Positions 1 through 5,132 are shown, numbered from the stretch's first letter. The stretch is 5,132 nt of DNA from Gammaproteobacteria bacterium (GCA_027317045.1 DAHVFI010000239.1:1-5132), one strand, 5' to 3'. Numbers and translations: made by a program. Notes: generated by a model from the letters alone, not told the origin.

Positions 1-1716
1 GAACGGCTCGGCACACACGCACAGCTGGAGTATGCCGCGGAACCCAAACTCGACGGCCTTGCCATCAGTCTGGTTTACGAACACGGCGTGTTGGTGCGCG
101 GAGCCACCCGCGGAGACGGCACCGTGGGCGAGGACGTTACCCAGAACGTACGTACCATTCCTTCTGTGCCGCTGCGCCTCATGGGCAAGGGGTTTCCAAC
201 GTTGCTCGAAGCTCGCGGCGAGATTTTCATGCCCAGAAAAGGTTTCGAAAAGCTCAATGCACATGCCACCCGCAAAAATGAAAAGATATTCGCCAATCCG
301 CGCAATGCCGCCGCCGGCAGTTTGCGGCAACTCGATGCCCGCATTACTGCTTCCCGGCCGTTGGAGTTTTTTGCTTATGCGTGGGGGCAGATAGAGGGCG
401 GCAAACTACCGGAGCGTCACAGCGAAGTGTTGGCGCGCTTTCGGGACTGGGGCCTGCGGACCAACCCGGAGAATCGAGTTGTGCACGGGGTGGATGGCTG
501 CCTGCAGTTCTACCGGCAGATGACAGCCAAACGCGATCGTCTTCCGTATCAGATTGACGGTGTGGTTTATAAAGTTGACCGCCTCGATCTGCAACGGCAG
601 TTGGGTTTTGTGGCGCGCGCGCCGCGCTGGGCCATCGCGCATAAATTTCCGGCGGAAGAAGCCATGACGGTATTGCGTGCGGTGGAATTTCAGGTGGGTC
701 GCACCGGCGCGCTTACGCCGGTGGCACGTTTGGAGCCGGTATTCGTCGGCGGTGCCACCGTCAGCAATGCCACGCTGCATAACATGGATGAGGTGGAGCG
801 CAAGGATGTGCGCGTGGGAGACACCGTCATCGTGCGGCGCGCCGGCGATGTGATCCCTGAAGTGGTGGGTGTGGTACTTACGCAAAGGCCGAAAAACACC
901 CGGCGTGTGCGCTTGCCGCGCACCTGCCCGATGTGTGGCTCCCAGGTGCTGCGTTTGGAAGGCGAGGCGGTGGCGCGTTGCAGCGGCGGATCGTATTGCG
1001 CCGCGCAGCGCAAGGAGCTGATCCGTCATTTTGCCTCACGCCGCGCACTGGACATCGAAGGCCTCGGAGAAAAACTGGTGGAACAACTGGTGGACGCCGG
1101 ACTGGTGCATACACCCGCGGACATTTTCGGACTCACGGTCGCGCAACTCGCGGACTTGGAACGCATGGGTGAGAAATCAGCGGAGAACCTGGTGCAGGCC
1201 ATCGAGCACGCCCGCCATACCACGCTGGCGCGTTTCCTGTATGCGCTCGGTATCCGCGAAGTGGGGGAAATCACCGCCCAGGCGCTGGCGCGACATTTCG
1301 GTACCTTGGAGGCGTTGATGAAAGCGGATGCGACAGCACTAGTGCAGGTGCCGGACGTGGGGCCGGTGGTGGCCGCGGCCGTCGCCGCCTTTTTCCATGA
1401 GCCCCATAACCGCCAGGTCATCGGTGCGCTGCGTAAAACCGGGGTGCAGTGGCCGGAACATGCGGGTGCACAACATACCGGATCGGGTCCCCTGAGCGGC
1501 AAAACCTTTGTGCTGACTGGCACACTCGCAGGCATGACGCGTGAGGATGCGAAAGCCGGCATTCAGGCCTTGGGTGGCAAGGTGAGCGGCAGTGTGTCCG
1601 GGAAAACCGATTATTTGGTGGTCGGCGCGGGACCGGGTTCCAAGCTTGCGGAGGCCCGCAAGCTGGGTATCGGCCTCATGGACGAAGCGGCCTTCAGACG
1701 TTTGCTCGAACTGTGA
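1..1716 (+). CDS. ligA: NAD+-dependent DNA ligase LigA, 5' end cut off by the window edge
   Basis: Seals nicks in double-stranded DNA during replication and repair, using NAD+ to adenylate its own lysine. The reading frame is open from base 1, giving 571 visible residues. Against the E. coli enzyme (about 671 residues) roughly 100 N-terminal residues (domain Ia and the start of the adenylation domain) lie outside. Visible in fragment numbering: nucleotidyl-transferase motif KLDG with catalytic Lys16; RGDGTVGED at about 33-41; EARGE at 70-74; NPRNAAAGSLRQLD at 99-112; DGVVYKVD at 186-193; WAIAHKFP at 210-217 with the motif V lysine. The OB fold begins near VGRTGALTPVA (232-242). The four zinc-finger cysteines are all present (309, 312, 327, 333). 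Helix-hairpin-helix repeats span about 340-470, and a BRCT domain about 497-571 ends the protein. All key residues are intact, so it should be functional. The stop is TGA at 1714-1716. Confidence 0.98.
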   Translation, partial: ERLGTHAQLEYAAEPKLDGLAISLVYEHGVLVRGATRGDGTVGEDVTQNVRTIPSVPLRLMGKGFPTLLEARGEIFMPRKGFEKLNAHATRKNEKIFANPRNAAAGSLRQLDARITASRPLEFFAYAWGQIEGGKLPERHSEVLARFRDWGLRTNPENRVVHGVDGCLQFYRQMTAKRDRLPYQIDGVVYKVDRLDLQRQLGFVARAPRWAIAHKFPAEEAMTVLRAVEFQVGRTGALTPVARLEPVFVGGATVSNATLHNMDEVERKDVRVGDTVIVRRAGDVIPEVVGVVLTQRPKNTRRVRLPRTCPMCGSQVLRLEGEAVARCSGGSYCAAQRKELIRHFASRRALDIEGLGEKLVEQLVDAGLVHTPADIFGLTVAQLADLERMGEKSAENLVQAIEHARHTTLARFLYALGIREVGEITAQALARHFGTLEALMKADATALVQVPDVGPVVAAAVAAFFHEPHNRQVIGALRKTGVQWPEHAGAQHTGSGPLSGKTFVLTGTLAGMTREDAKAGIQALGGKVSGSVSGKTDYLVVGAGPGSKLAEARKLGIGLMDEAAFRRLLEL

Positions 1717-1738
1717 CGTCCATCACATGATATTTGGA

Positions 1739-1744
1739 TATAAA
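1739..1744 (+). promoter_or_regulatory. Possible -10 element (TATAAA) for the DUF1499 lipoprotein gene
   Basis: The 72-base gap after ligA contains an AT-rich patch, ATATAAAAT, with TATAAA at 1739-1744, standing out from GC-rich surroundings. It matches 5 of 6 sigma-70 -10 positions. No good -35 lies 16-18 bases upstream; the best partial match (GTGACG at 1713-1718) is 20 bases away and overlaps the ligA stop. The downstream gene could instead be read through from ligA. Confidence 0.3.
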
Positions 1745-1788
1745 ATGTCTTACTCGACCCCGAGAGCGGACAACCGCGGGATTTAAGC

Positions 1789-2280
1789 GTGCGATATACC
1801 GGGCTAATGGTGGTTTTAACAGCGCTGACGATGAATGGCTGCAGCACCATCCTCACTCCCACGTTCGGCGTGCGTCAGGGTCAACTGGCTTCCTGCCCGC
1901 TGCAACGTGACTGCGTTTCGACCCAGGACCATGATCCCAGTCTACATATCGCGCCACTGATTTACACCAGCACCCGTGATCAAGCCCGCAATGATTTGCT
2001 CATCGCGGCCACGGTGGTGGGGCAGGGCCGTATCGTCTCCAATCATCGCAGCTACATCCGGATCGAGTATCCGATTGCCGACAGGACAGATCAGGCTTCG
2101 AAGTATTACTACCAGCCGGAAAATGCCGTCGATGATGTGGAATTTTATCTGGACCCTCACCGGCATGTGATCGAGATGCGCTCCATCGCGCGGCTCGGAC
2201 TGTTTGGTATCGGCGCCAACCGGGCGCGACTGGAGCGCATCCGCACAGCGTTTGCGGAATTACAGCAACGGCACAATTGA
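1789..2280 (+). CDS. DUF1499-family predicted lipoprotein
   Basis: 163 residues, function unknown. The GTG start at 1789 is preferred because it supplies Arg2 ahead of the hydrophobic stretch LMVVLTALTM. That stretch leads to a lipobox-like MNGC with Cys18, so the protein is probably lipidated and exported. An internal ATG at 1807 would remove the positive residue. The mature part shows DUF1499 (PF07386) hallmarks: LASCP with the paired CPLQRDC cysteines (36 and 42), DDVEF at 115-119, and the C-terminal MRSIARLG...GANRARLERIR block at about 130-152. Many family members have an Asp before the Gly-x-Asn-Arg part; here the stretch reads LFGIGANR. The Shine-Dalgarno is weak (GGGA at 1778-1781). 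It lies 72 bases after ligA on the same strand and ends 10 bases before a strong terminator hairpin. Family assignment comes from remembered motif patterns, not a search; no biochemical role is known to me. Confidence 0.88.
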   Translation: MRYTGLMVVLTALTMNGCSTILTPTFGVRQGQLASCPLQRDCVSTQDHDPSLHIAPLIYTSTRDQARNDLLIAATVVGQGRIVSNHRSYIRIEYPIADRTDQASKYYYQPENAVDDVEFYLDPHRHVIEMRSIARLGLFGIGANRARLERIRTAFAELQQRHN

Positions 2281-2289
2281 AACCTGCGC

Positions 2290-2327
2290 AAAACAAACGG
2301 CCAGCCGCGCGGCTGACCGTTTGTTTT
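2290..2327. terminator. Bidirectional intrinsic terminator between convergent genes
   Basis: The left arm 2290-2300 (AAAACAAACGG) pairs perfectly with 2317-2327. After one C/A mismatch (2301/2316), CAGCCG (2302-2307) pairs with CGGCTG (2310-2315) around a tiny CG loop that probably opens to four bases. On the plus strand the right arm runs into TTTGTTTTT, giving a U-rich tail for the DUF1499 gene, which stops at 2280. On the minus strand the other arm reads TTTGTTTT, giving the same for the isomerase operon, which stops at 2346. The hairpin sits 10 and 18 bases from the two stop codons, as expected of a shared terminator. Confidence 0.9.
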
Positions 2328-2345
2328 TGTGTGCTTGTGGGCCGT

Positions 2346-3236
2346 TTAGGGTTTTGGGGGTGGCTGCGTGCCGGCAGCCGGGGCCGGAGCTGGCATGGGT
2401 GCCGGCTGCGGGGTGGCGGCAGCGGGTGTATTCATATCCACCTTGGCGCTTTTGCGCAGCTGATCCACATAGGCTTCCACTTCTTTGCCTTCCAATGAAT
2501 TTTTGAGCTGATCCTGGACCGACGCCAAACTCGGCGGCGGCATGGACCGCGTGTCTTCCAGTTGGATTATGTGCCAGCCGAACTGCGTGTGTACCGGCTG
2601 TTTGGTGTATTCACCTTTTTTGAGCTGCGCCACGGCCTGGGAGAAGGCCGGTACCATCTGGTCCGGGCTGAACCAGCCTAGTTCGCCGCCTTGGCTTTTG
2701 GATGCATCGGTGGAGTATTTCTTTGCCAGCGTGGCGAAATTCCCACCATGGTTCAGTTGGTTGATGATGTCCTTGGCCTGCTGTTCACTGGCCACCAGAA
2801 TGTGGCGCGCGCGGTATTCGGTGCCTGGCATTGCCTTGATGCGCTGTGCATACTCGGCCTTGATCTGGTCATCGGTGACCGGATGCTGGGCCAGGTATTG
2901 CTGCACCAGCTGGTTAGCCATCAGGCCGGTTCTCTGGATATTGAGATCAGCCGCCACTTCCGGTTTCTTGGCCAAGCCTGCCTTCTGTGCCTGTTGGGAC
3001 AGAACTTCCATGTCTATGAGACGGTTCAGCACCAAGGCATGCTTCTGTGCATCCAACTGCGGTTCCTGGCCGCCGGCCAGGCTGCGCACATAGGCGCGGA
3101 ACACGTCGTTAGTGATGGGAACGCCATTGACGGTGGCCAACACGCTGGAGGTGTCGGCTGTGGTCGATTTGCCGCCGCAAGCGGCCAGGGCGGCCACTGC
3201 TAAAATAAGCAGAATGGGACGAAATGCGATGCGCAT
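2346..3236 (-). CDS. Parvulin-type peptidyl-prolyl cis-trans isomerase lipoprotein (SurA/PrsA-like)
   Basis: 296 residues. Predicted to catalyse prolyl cis-trans isomerisation and assist folding of exported proteins in the periplasm. The signal peptide (Arg2, Arg6, hydrophobic 8-19) ends in a clear lipobox LAAC with Cys20. Gly rather than Asp follows the cysteine, which in Enterobacteria favours outer-membrane sorting. Residues 32-125 form a helical SurA_N-like chaperone region beginning VLATVNGVPIT. The parvulin domain covers about 139-228: RHILV with His145, STD with Asp177, GGELGWFSPDQMVPAF (183-198) and FGWHII with His222. Residues 271-296 are a low-complexity Pro/Ala tail ending PPPKP, probably disordered. 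The ATG at 3236 is supported by GAGGAA at 3242-3247, five bases upstream. It is the last gene of the operon, 24 bases after bolA. It differs from SurA (two parvulin domains) and PpiD (membrane-anchored, much longer). Confidence 0.93.
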   Translation of the reverse strand: MRIAFRPILLILAVAALAACGGKSTTADTSSVLATVNGVPITNDVFRAYVRSLAGGQEPQLDAQKHALVLNRLIDMEVLSQQAQKAGLAKKPEVAADLNIQRTGLMANQLVQQYLAQHPVTDDQIKAEYAQRIKAMPGTEYRARHILVASEQQAKDIINQLNHGGNFATLAKKYSTDASKSQGGELGWFSPDQMVPAFSQAVAQLKKGEYTKQPVHTQFGWHIIQLEDTRSMPPPSLASVQDQLKNSLEGKEVEAYVDQLRKSAKVDMNTPAAATPQPAPMPAPAPAAGTQPPPKP

Positions 3237-3241
3237 GGAAG

Positions 3242-3247
3242 TTCCTC
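3242..3247 (-). promoter_or_regulatory. Ribosome binding site of the isomerase lipoprotein gene
   Basis: GAGGAA on the minus strand, five bases before the ATG at 3236. It is among the clearest Shine-Dalgarno sequences in the window and settles the start. It implies independent, efficient initiation after the 24-base gap from bolA. Confidence 0.75.
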
Positions 3248-3260
3248 GTGGTGTATAAAG

Positions 3261-3554
3261 TTAGTGGAGTTCTCCGGGGGCCAGCGCCTTGATGCTCAGG
3301 GCGTGGATGTCAGTCTGCAGCAAATTACCCAAGGCTGCATAGATCATGCGATGGCGTTGCAACCGGGATCGGGTTGCAAACGCGGACGCAACGATGCGCA
3401 CCGAAAAATGGCCATTGCCCTCGTGAGCATGACCGCTGTGCTGTACGCCGTCATCTTGAATGTTCAGTTCCAAGGGGTGGAAACTGGATTCCAGCTGCCG
3501 GCGCAAACGTTCCATGCGCTCATCCCCACTCGGGGACTGACAAGCAATGTTCAC
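3261..3554 (-). CDS. BolA-family protein
   Basis: 97 residues from GTG at 3554, or 84 from an internal ATG at 3515. BolA proteins partner with monothiol glutaredoxins in iron-sulfur cluster handling, and E. coli BolA also affects morphology and stress responses. Family features in order: helix ERLRRQLESSF (about 15-25); a loop rich in His; HFSVRIVASAF (49-59); the signature RHRMIYAAL (67-75); and IHALSI with His84, matching the invariant C-terminal histidine used for cluster binding. The GTG start overlaps the yciI stop in a GTGA arrangement and has AAAGGT six bases upstream (3561-3566), favouring translational coupling. However, homologues usually begin near the internal ATG (MERLRR), which has GGGGA upstream. 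The first 13 residues are therefore uncertain. It is not named bolA here because several paralogues share this fold. Confidence 0.93.
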   Translation of the reverse strand: MNIACQSPSGDERMERLRRQLESSFHPLELNIQDDGVQHSGHAHEGNGHFSVRIVASAFATRSRLQRHRMIYAALGNLLQTDIHALSIKALAPGELH

Positions 3555-3850
3555 GGCAGCACCTTTAGAAAGGGTTTCACGAGCACCCGCGCATACGCAC
3601 CCGCTGCCAGGTAGGGATCCGCATCCGCCCAGGTTTGGGCTGCATCCAAGGAACCGAATTCGGCCACCACCAGGCTACCGCTGAAACCCGCGGGTCCCGG
3701 TGTTTGGGCATCGATTGCCGGGTGCGGCCCGGCCAAAAGCAGTCGCCCCTGAGATTGCAACTCCTTAAGCCGTTCGAGATGGGCAGGACGTGCGCCCGCG
3801 CGTTTCTGGAGGCTGTCGCTAACGTCCTCGGAGAGGATGGCGTACCACAT
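3551..3850 (-). CDS. yciI: YciI family protein
   Basis: 99 residues, close in length and sequence to Haemophilus HI0828/E. coli YciI, small dimeric alpha/beta-barrel proteins of unresolved function. Visible family features: start MWYAILSEDV; RPAHLERLKELQ with His24; RLLLAGPHPAID (36-47); GFSGSLVVAEF (55-65); ADADPYLAAGAYARV (75-89) with the DPY triplet at 78-80; ending VKPFLKVLP. His24 and the Asp of DPY are candidates for the conserved His/Asp pair proposed as the family's active site. The frame stays open upstream to 3931, but the ATG at 3850 is chosen because it matches the family N-terminus, overlaps the yciB stop by one base (TGATG) and has GGGA eight bases upstream. It overlaps bolA by four bases at its 3' end, so it is the middle of a coupled trio. 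Confidence 0.95.
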   Translation of the reverse strand: MWYAILSEDVSDSLQKRAGARPAHLERLKELQSQGRLLLAGPHPAIDAQTPGPAGFSGSLVVAEFGSLDAAQTWADADPYLAAGAYARVLVKPFLKVLP

Positions 3851-4383
3851 CAAGCTTTTCCCATGTCCATATGCCGGCTCATGTAGAACGCCTGCAGCAG
3901 CACGAACACCAGCATGGCGCCGGTCGACCACCAGACCTTAAATTTGACCCAATCGGCGGTATCGAAATGATACAGCACATAGACATTCACGCTTCCCAGC
4001 AACAGAAAAAACCCCGCCCACATCAGATTGAGCCGCTTCCATGCGACTACCGGGAGCTTGACCTGGGCGCCCAGCATGCGCTCTATGAGTGTTTGGCGCA
4101 TGAAATTCGTAGCCAGAAACACGCTGCCAAACAGCCATTCGACGACGGAGAACTTCCATTTGATGAAAGCGGGGTCATGCAGCAGCAAGGTGGCGCCGCC
4201 CAGGACCAGCGCCAGGATGGTGACGGCCAGCGGCAGGGGCTTCAATTTGCGGGTGCGCCAGTAGGACAGCGCCAACACCAGCACGCTGCCGGCCATGAGC
4301 ACGCCGGTGGCGAAGAAAATGCCCTTCCAGAGATAGCTGGTAAAAAAGGCCGCCAGCAGCAGGAATTCCAGGAAAGAAGACAT
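3850..4383 (-). CDS. yciB: Inner-membrane septation protein YciB (IspZ, septation protein A)
   Basis: 177 residues, about the length of E. coli YciB (179), an inner-membrane protein linked to cell-envelope synthesis and division. The protein is very hydrophobic, with likely membrane segments near 4-18, 21-41, 50-68, 78-95, 117-137 and 149-168. Conserved landmarks: GGATLLLHDPAFIKWK (62-77), the region around LIERMLG (99-105), WKRLNLMWAGFFLLLG (115-130), VNVYVLY, WVKFKV (145-150) and the terminal YMSRHM (167-172). The usual DFLP near the N-terminus reads EFLL here. The ATG at 4383 (MSSFLEF) matches the family start; a GTG two codons upstream is also possible, and neither has a clear Shine-Dalgarno. 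It is the first gene of the minus-strand operon, diverging from yciO, with its stop fused to the yciI start as TGATG. Confidence 0.95.
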   Translation of the reverse strand: MSSFLEFLLLAAFFTSYLWKGIFFATGVLMAGSVLVLALSYWRTRKLKPLPLAVTILALVLGGATLLLHDPAFIKWKFSVVEWLFGSVFLATNFMRQTLIERMLGAQVKLPVVAWKRLNLMWAGFFLLLGSVNVYVLYHFDTADWVKFKVWWSTGAMLVFVLLQAFYMSRHMDMGKA

Positions 4384-4406
4384 ACACACGGTACACAGTT
4401 AAGGTT

Positions 4407-4419
4407 CGTTATGATAACG
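4407..4419. promoter_or_regulatory. Symmetrical divergent -10 region (predicted bidirectional promoter)
   Basis: CGTTATGATAACG is a perfect odd-length palindrome with six-base arms. Read forward it contains TATGAT (4410-4415) for yciO; read in reverse it contains TATCAT (4416-4411) for the yciB operon. Each matches 5 of 6 sigma-70 -10 positions. It sits roughly 30 bases before the yciB start and 50 before yciO, in an 82-base divergent gap. No good -35 is visible on either side at 16-18 bases, which lowers certainty. It may instead, or also, be an operator. Confidence 0.5.
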
Positions 4420-4431
4420 CATCCATTTCCA

Positions 4432-4446
4432 CGCCGGTGACCGGCG
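4432..4446. repeat. Perfect palindrome in the yciB-yciO divergent promoter region
   Basis: CGCCGGTGACCGGCG has seven-base arms around a central G. Its centre (4439) is 26 bases from that of the AT-rich palindrome (4413). It lies where the -35 region of the leftward promoter and the yciO leader would be. A dimeric repressor or activator site is possible; a small mRNA hairpin in the yciO leader is the other reading. No U-run follows, so it is not a terminator. Confidence 0.45.
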
Positions 4447-4457
4447 CAGGCATGTTT

Positions 4458-4463
4458 GAGGGG
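4458..4463 (+). promoter_or_regulatory. Ribosome binding site of yciO
   Basis: GAGGGG lies just before the ATG at 4466. The spacing is short (two bases from its end, four from GAGG), but it is the only Shine-Dalgarno-like sequence here and agrees with the MSQFF start expected from E. coli YciO. Confidence 0.6.
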
Positions 4464-4465
4464 CC

Positions 4466-5095
4466 ATGAGCCAGTTTTTCAGCATCCATCCGGAAACCCC
4501 GCAACTGCGGCTGGTACGACGCAGCGTGGCTATCCTGCGCAGCGGCGGGGTGGTGGTGTACCCCACCGATTCGTGCTATGCCCTGGGTTGTCTGGTGGGT
4601 GACAAAGAGGCTATGCAGCGTATCCGCGCCATACGCGGCGCGGGGCCCACTCATAATTTCACTCTGGTGTGCCGCGACCTGTCGGAAATCGCAACCTATG
4701 CGCGGGTGGATAACCCCACCTTCCGGCTGCTCAAGGCCCATACCCCCGGCCCCTATACCTTTATCCTACGCGCCACCCACGAGGTGCCACGACGCTTGCA
4801 GCACCCCAAACGCAAGACCATCGGTATCCGCATACCTCAGCATCCCATCTCGCAGGCTATCCTGACGGAGTTGCGCGAGCCCATCATGAGTTCGACGCTG
4901 ATGCTGGCGGGCGAAGCAGAGCCCCTCACTGATCCGAGTGACATGCGCGCGCGTCTCGAACACCGGGTCGACTTGGTGATTGACGGCGGCCCCTGTGGTT
5001 TCGAACCTACTACCGTGGTGGATCTATCGGATGGCGCATCGGTACTGGTACGTATCGGCCGCGGTAATCCTGCGCCTTTCAGCCGCGTACATTGA
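4466..5095 (+). CDS. yciO: YciO, Sua5/YrdC/YwlC family protein
   Basis: 209 residues, compared with about 206 in E. coli YciO, which it resembles from the first residue (MSQFFSIHPETPQ). The fold is that of threonylcarbamoyl-AMP synthases (TsaC/Sua5), which start tRNA t6A synthesis, but YciO is a distinct branch that does not normally replace TsaC. Visible: YPTDSCYALGC (32-42), RIRAIRGAGPTHNFTLVCRDL (about 52-72), TPGPYTFIL (93-101), KRKTIGIRIP (115-124), MSSTLML (141-147), PTTVVDL (181-187), and a final VRIGRGNPAPF. The KxRP and S-x-N residues typical of true TsaC/Sua5 enzymes are replaced, as in E. coli YciO, so the product is cytoplasmic with RNA or nucleotide binding likely but activity uncertain. 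It is transcribed divergently from yciB, probably from the shared 82-base region. Confidence 0.95.
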   Translation: MSQFFSIHPETPQLRLVRRSVAILRSGGVVVYPTDSCYALGCLVGDKEAMQRIRAIRGAGPTHNFTLVCRDLSEIATYARVDNPTFRLLKAHTPGPYTFILRATHEVPRRLQHPKRKTIGIRIPQHPISQAILTELREPIMSSTLMLAGEAEPLTDPSDMRARLEHRVDLVIDGGPCGFEPTTVVDLSDGASVLVRIGRGNPAPFSRVH

Positions 5096-5123
5096 TTCTC
5101 CATGAGGTCCTTGGCGGACTCTG

Positions 5124-5129
5124 TATAAT
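5124..5129 (+). promoter_or_regulatory. Perfect -10 hexamer (TATAAT) at the window end
   Basis: TATAAT at 5124-5129, followed by GCA, sits 28 bases after the yciO stop. No canonical -35 is present at 16-18 bases upstream (the sequence there is CATGAG), and TTGGCG at 5111 is only seven bases away. A promoter for a gene starting beyond the window is the simplest reading. No terminator hairpin separates it from yciO, so yciO transcripts probably read into the next gene. Confidence 0.45.
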
Positions 5130-5132
5130 GCA

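Noticed and set aside
612..623. Perfect 12-base palindrome GGCGCGCGCGCC
   Set aside because: It falls in the conserved LigA coding stretch FVARAPRWA. Alternating GC there follows from the codons, so no regulatory meaning is supported.
406..1029. 207-codon open frame on the minus strand inside ligA
   Set aside because: Entirely antisense to conserved LigA domains. It arises from GC-rich codon bias, and the translation is rich in His, Arg and Ala with no recognisable motif.
1026..1562. 178-codon open frame on the minus strand in the 3' part of ligA
   Set aside because: Shadow of the helix-hairpin-helix and BRCT coding region; low-complexity Ser/Ala/Thr composition and no family resemblance.
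2542..3203. Two long plus-strand open frames (2542-3093 and 2691-3203) across the isomerase gene
   Set aside because: Both are opposite a gene with a lipobox, a full parvulin domain and a clear ribosome site. The translations look like nothing known and are Trp/Cys-rich, as antisense shadows often are.
3851..3931. N-terminal extension of YciI by 27 residues
   Set aside because: It would overlap yciB deeply. The family start (MWYAILSED) and the TGATG junction support the ATG at 3850.
3871..4440. 189-codon plus-strand open frame covering yciB and the divergent promoter
   Set aside because: Gln/His-rich antisense translation of membrane-protein codons. It has no ribosome site or motif and runs through the promoter palindromes.
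5110..5131. Possible sigma-54 promoter (TTGGC ... GC) near the window end
   Set aside because: The GG and GC doublets are about 15 bases apart rather than the 10 that sigma-54 needs; a sigma-70 -10 explains the TATAAT better.
1..5132. Search for CRISPR, insertion sequence, toxin-antitoxin, tRNA or phage signals
   Set aside because: No direct repeat array, transposase motif, small toxin-like gene pair or tRNA-like cloverleaf was seen. All substantial coding space is taken by conserved chromosomal genes.

Overview
The window is an ordinary piece of bacterial chromosome. It is most likely from a gammaproteobacterium of moderately high GC, with GC/CG-ending codons dominant by eye. The reason is close residue-by-residue resemblance of LigA, YciB/IspZ, YciI, BolA and YciO to their Escherichia coli or Haemophilus counterparts as I remember them. 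No database search was possible, so the order and genus are left open. I see no mobile element, CRISPR array, rRNA or tRNA, and no break in gene style that would suggest recent transfer.

Layout: (1) Positions 1-1716 (+) hold the 3' 85% of ligA, the NAD+-dependent DNA ligase, entering just before the active-site lysine. (2) Positions 1789-2280 (+) encode a small predicted lipoprotein of the DUF1499 family. (3) A strong, nearly symmetrical hairpin at 2290-2327 sits between two convergent stop codons and probably ends transcription from both sides. (4) On the minus strand, 4383 down to 2346, lies a tight four-gene operon read in the order yciB/ispZ, yciI, bolA-like, parvulin-type peptidyl-prolyl isomerase lipoprotein. 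Junctions are a 1-base overlap, a 4-base overlap and a 24-base gap. (5) Positions 4384-4465 are a short divergent promoter region containing two odd-length perfect palindromes; one carries -10-like hexamers facing both ways. (6) Positions 4466-5095 (+) encode YciO, a Sua5/YrdC-fold protein. (7) The last 37 bases end in a perfect TATAAT, probably a promoter for a gene beyond the window.

Functionally the window combines DNA replication/repair (ligA) with envelope functions: an inner-membrane septation/envelope protein, a lipoprotein chaperone/isomerase and a DUF1499 lipoprotein. It also has small conserved housekeeping proteins: BolA (iron-sulfur/stress), YciI and YciO. The minus-strand operon and yciO share a divergent control region and could be co-regulated. 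In E. coli, yciB, yciI and yciO lie on either side of the trp operon; here they are packed together with no trp genes visible.

I did not find a convincing previously undescribed system. The items most worth a second look are the symmetrical divergent promoter with its paired palindromes, the tightly coupled envelope/BolA/isomerase operon, and the Pro/Ala-rich tail on the isomerase lipoprotein.
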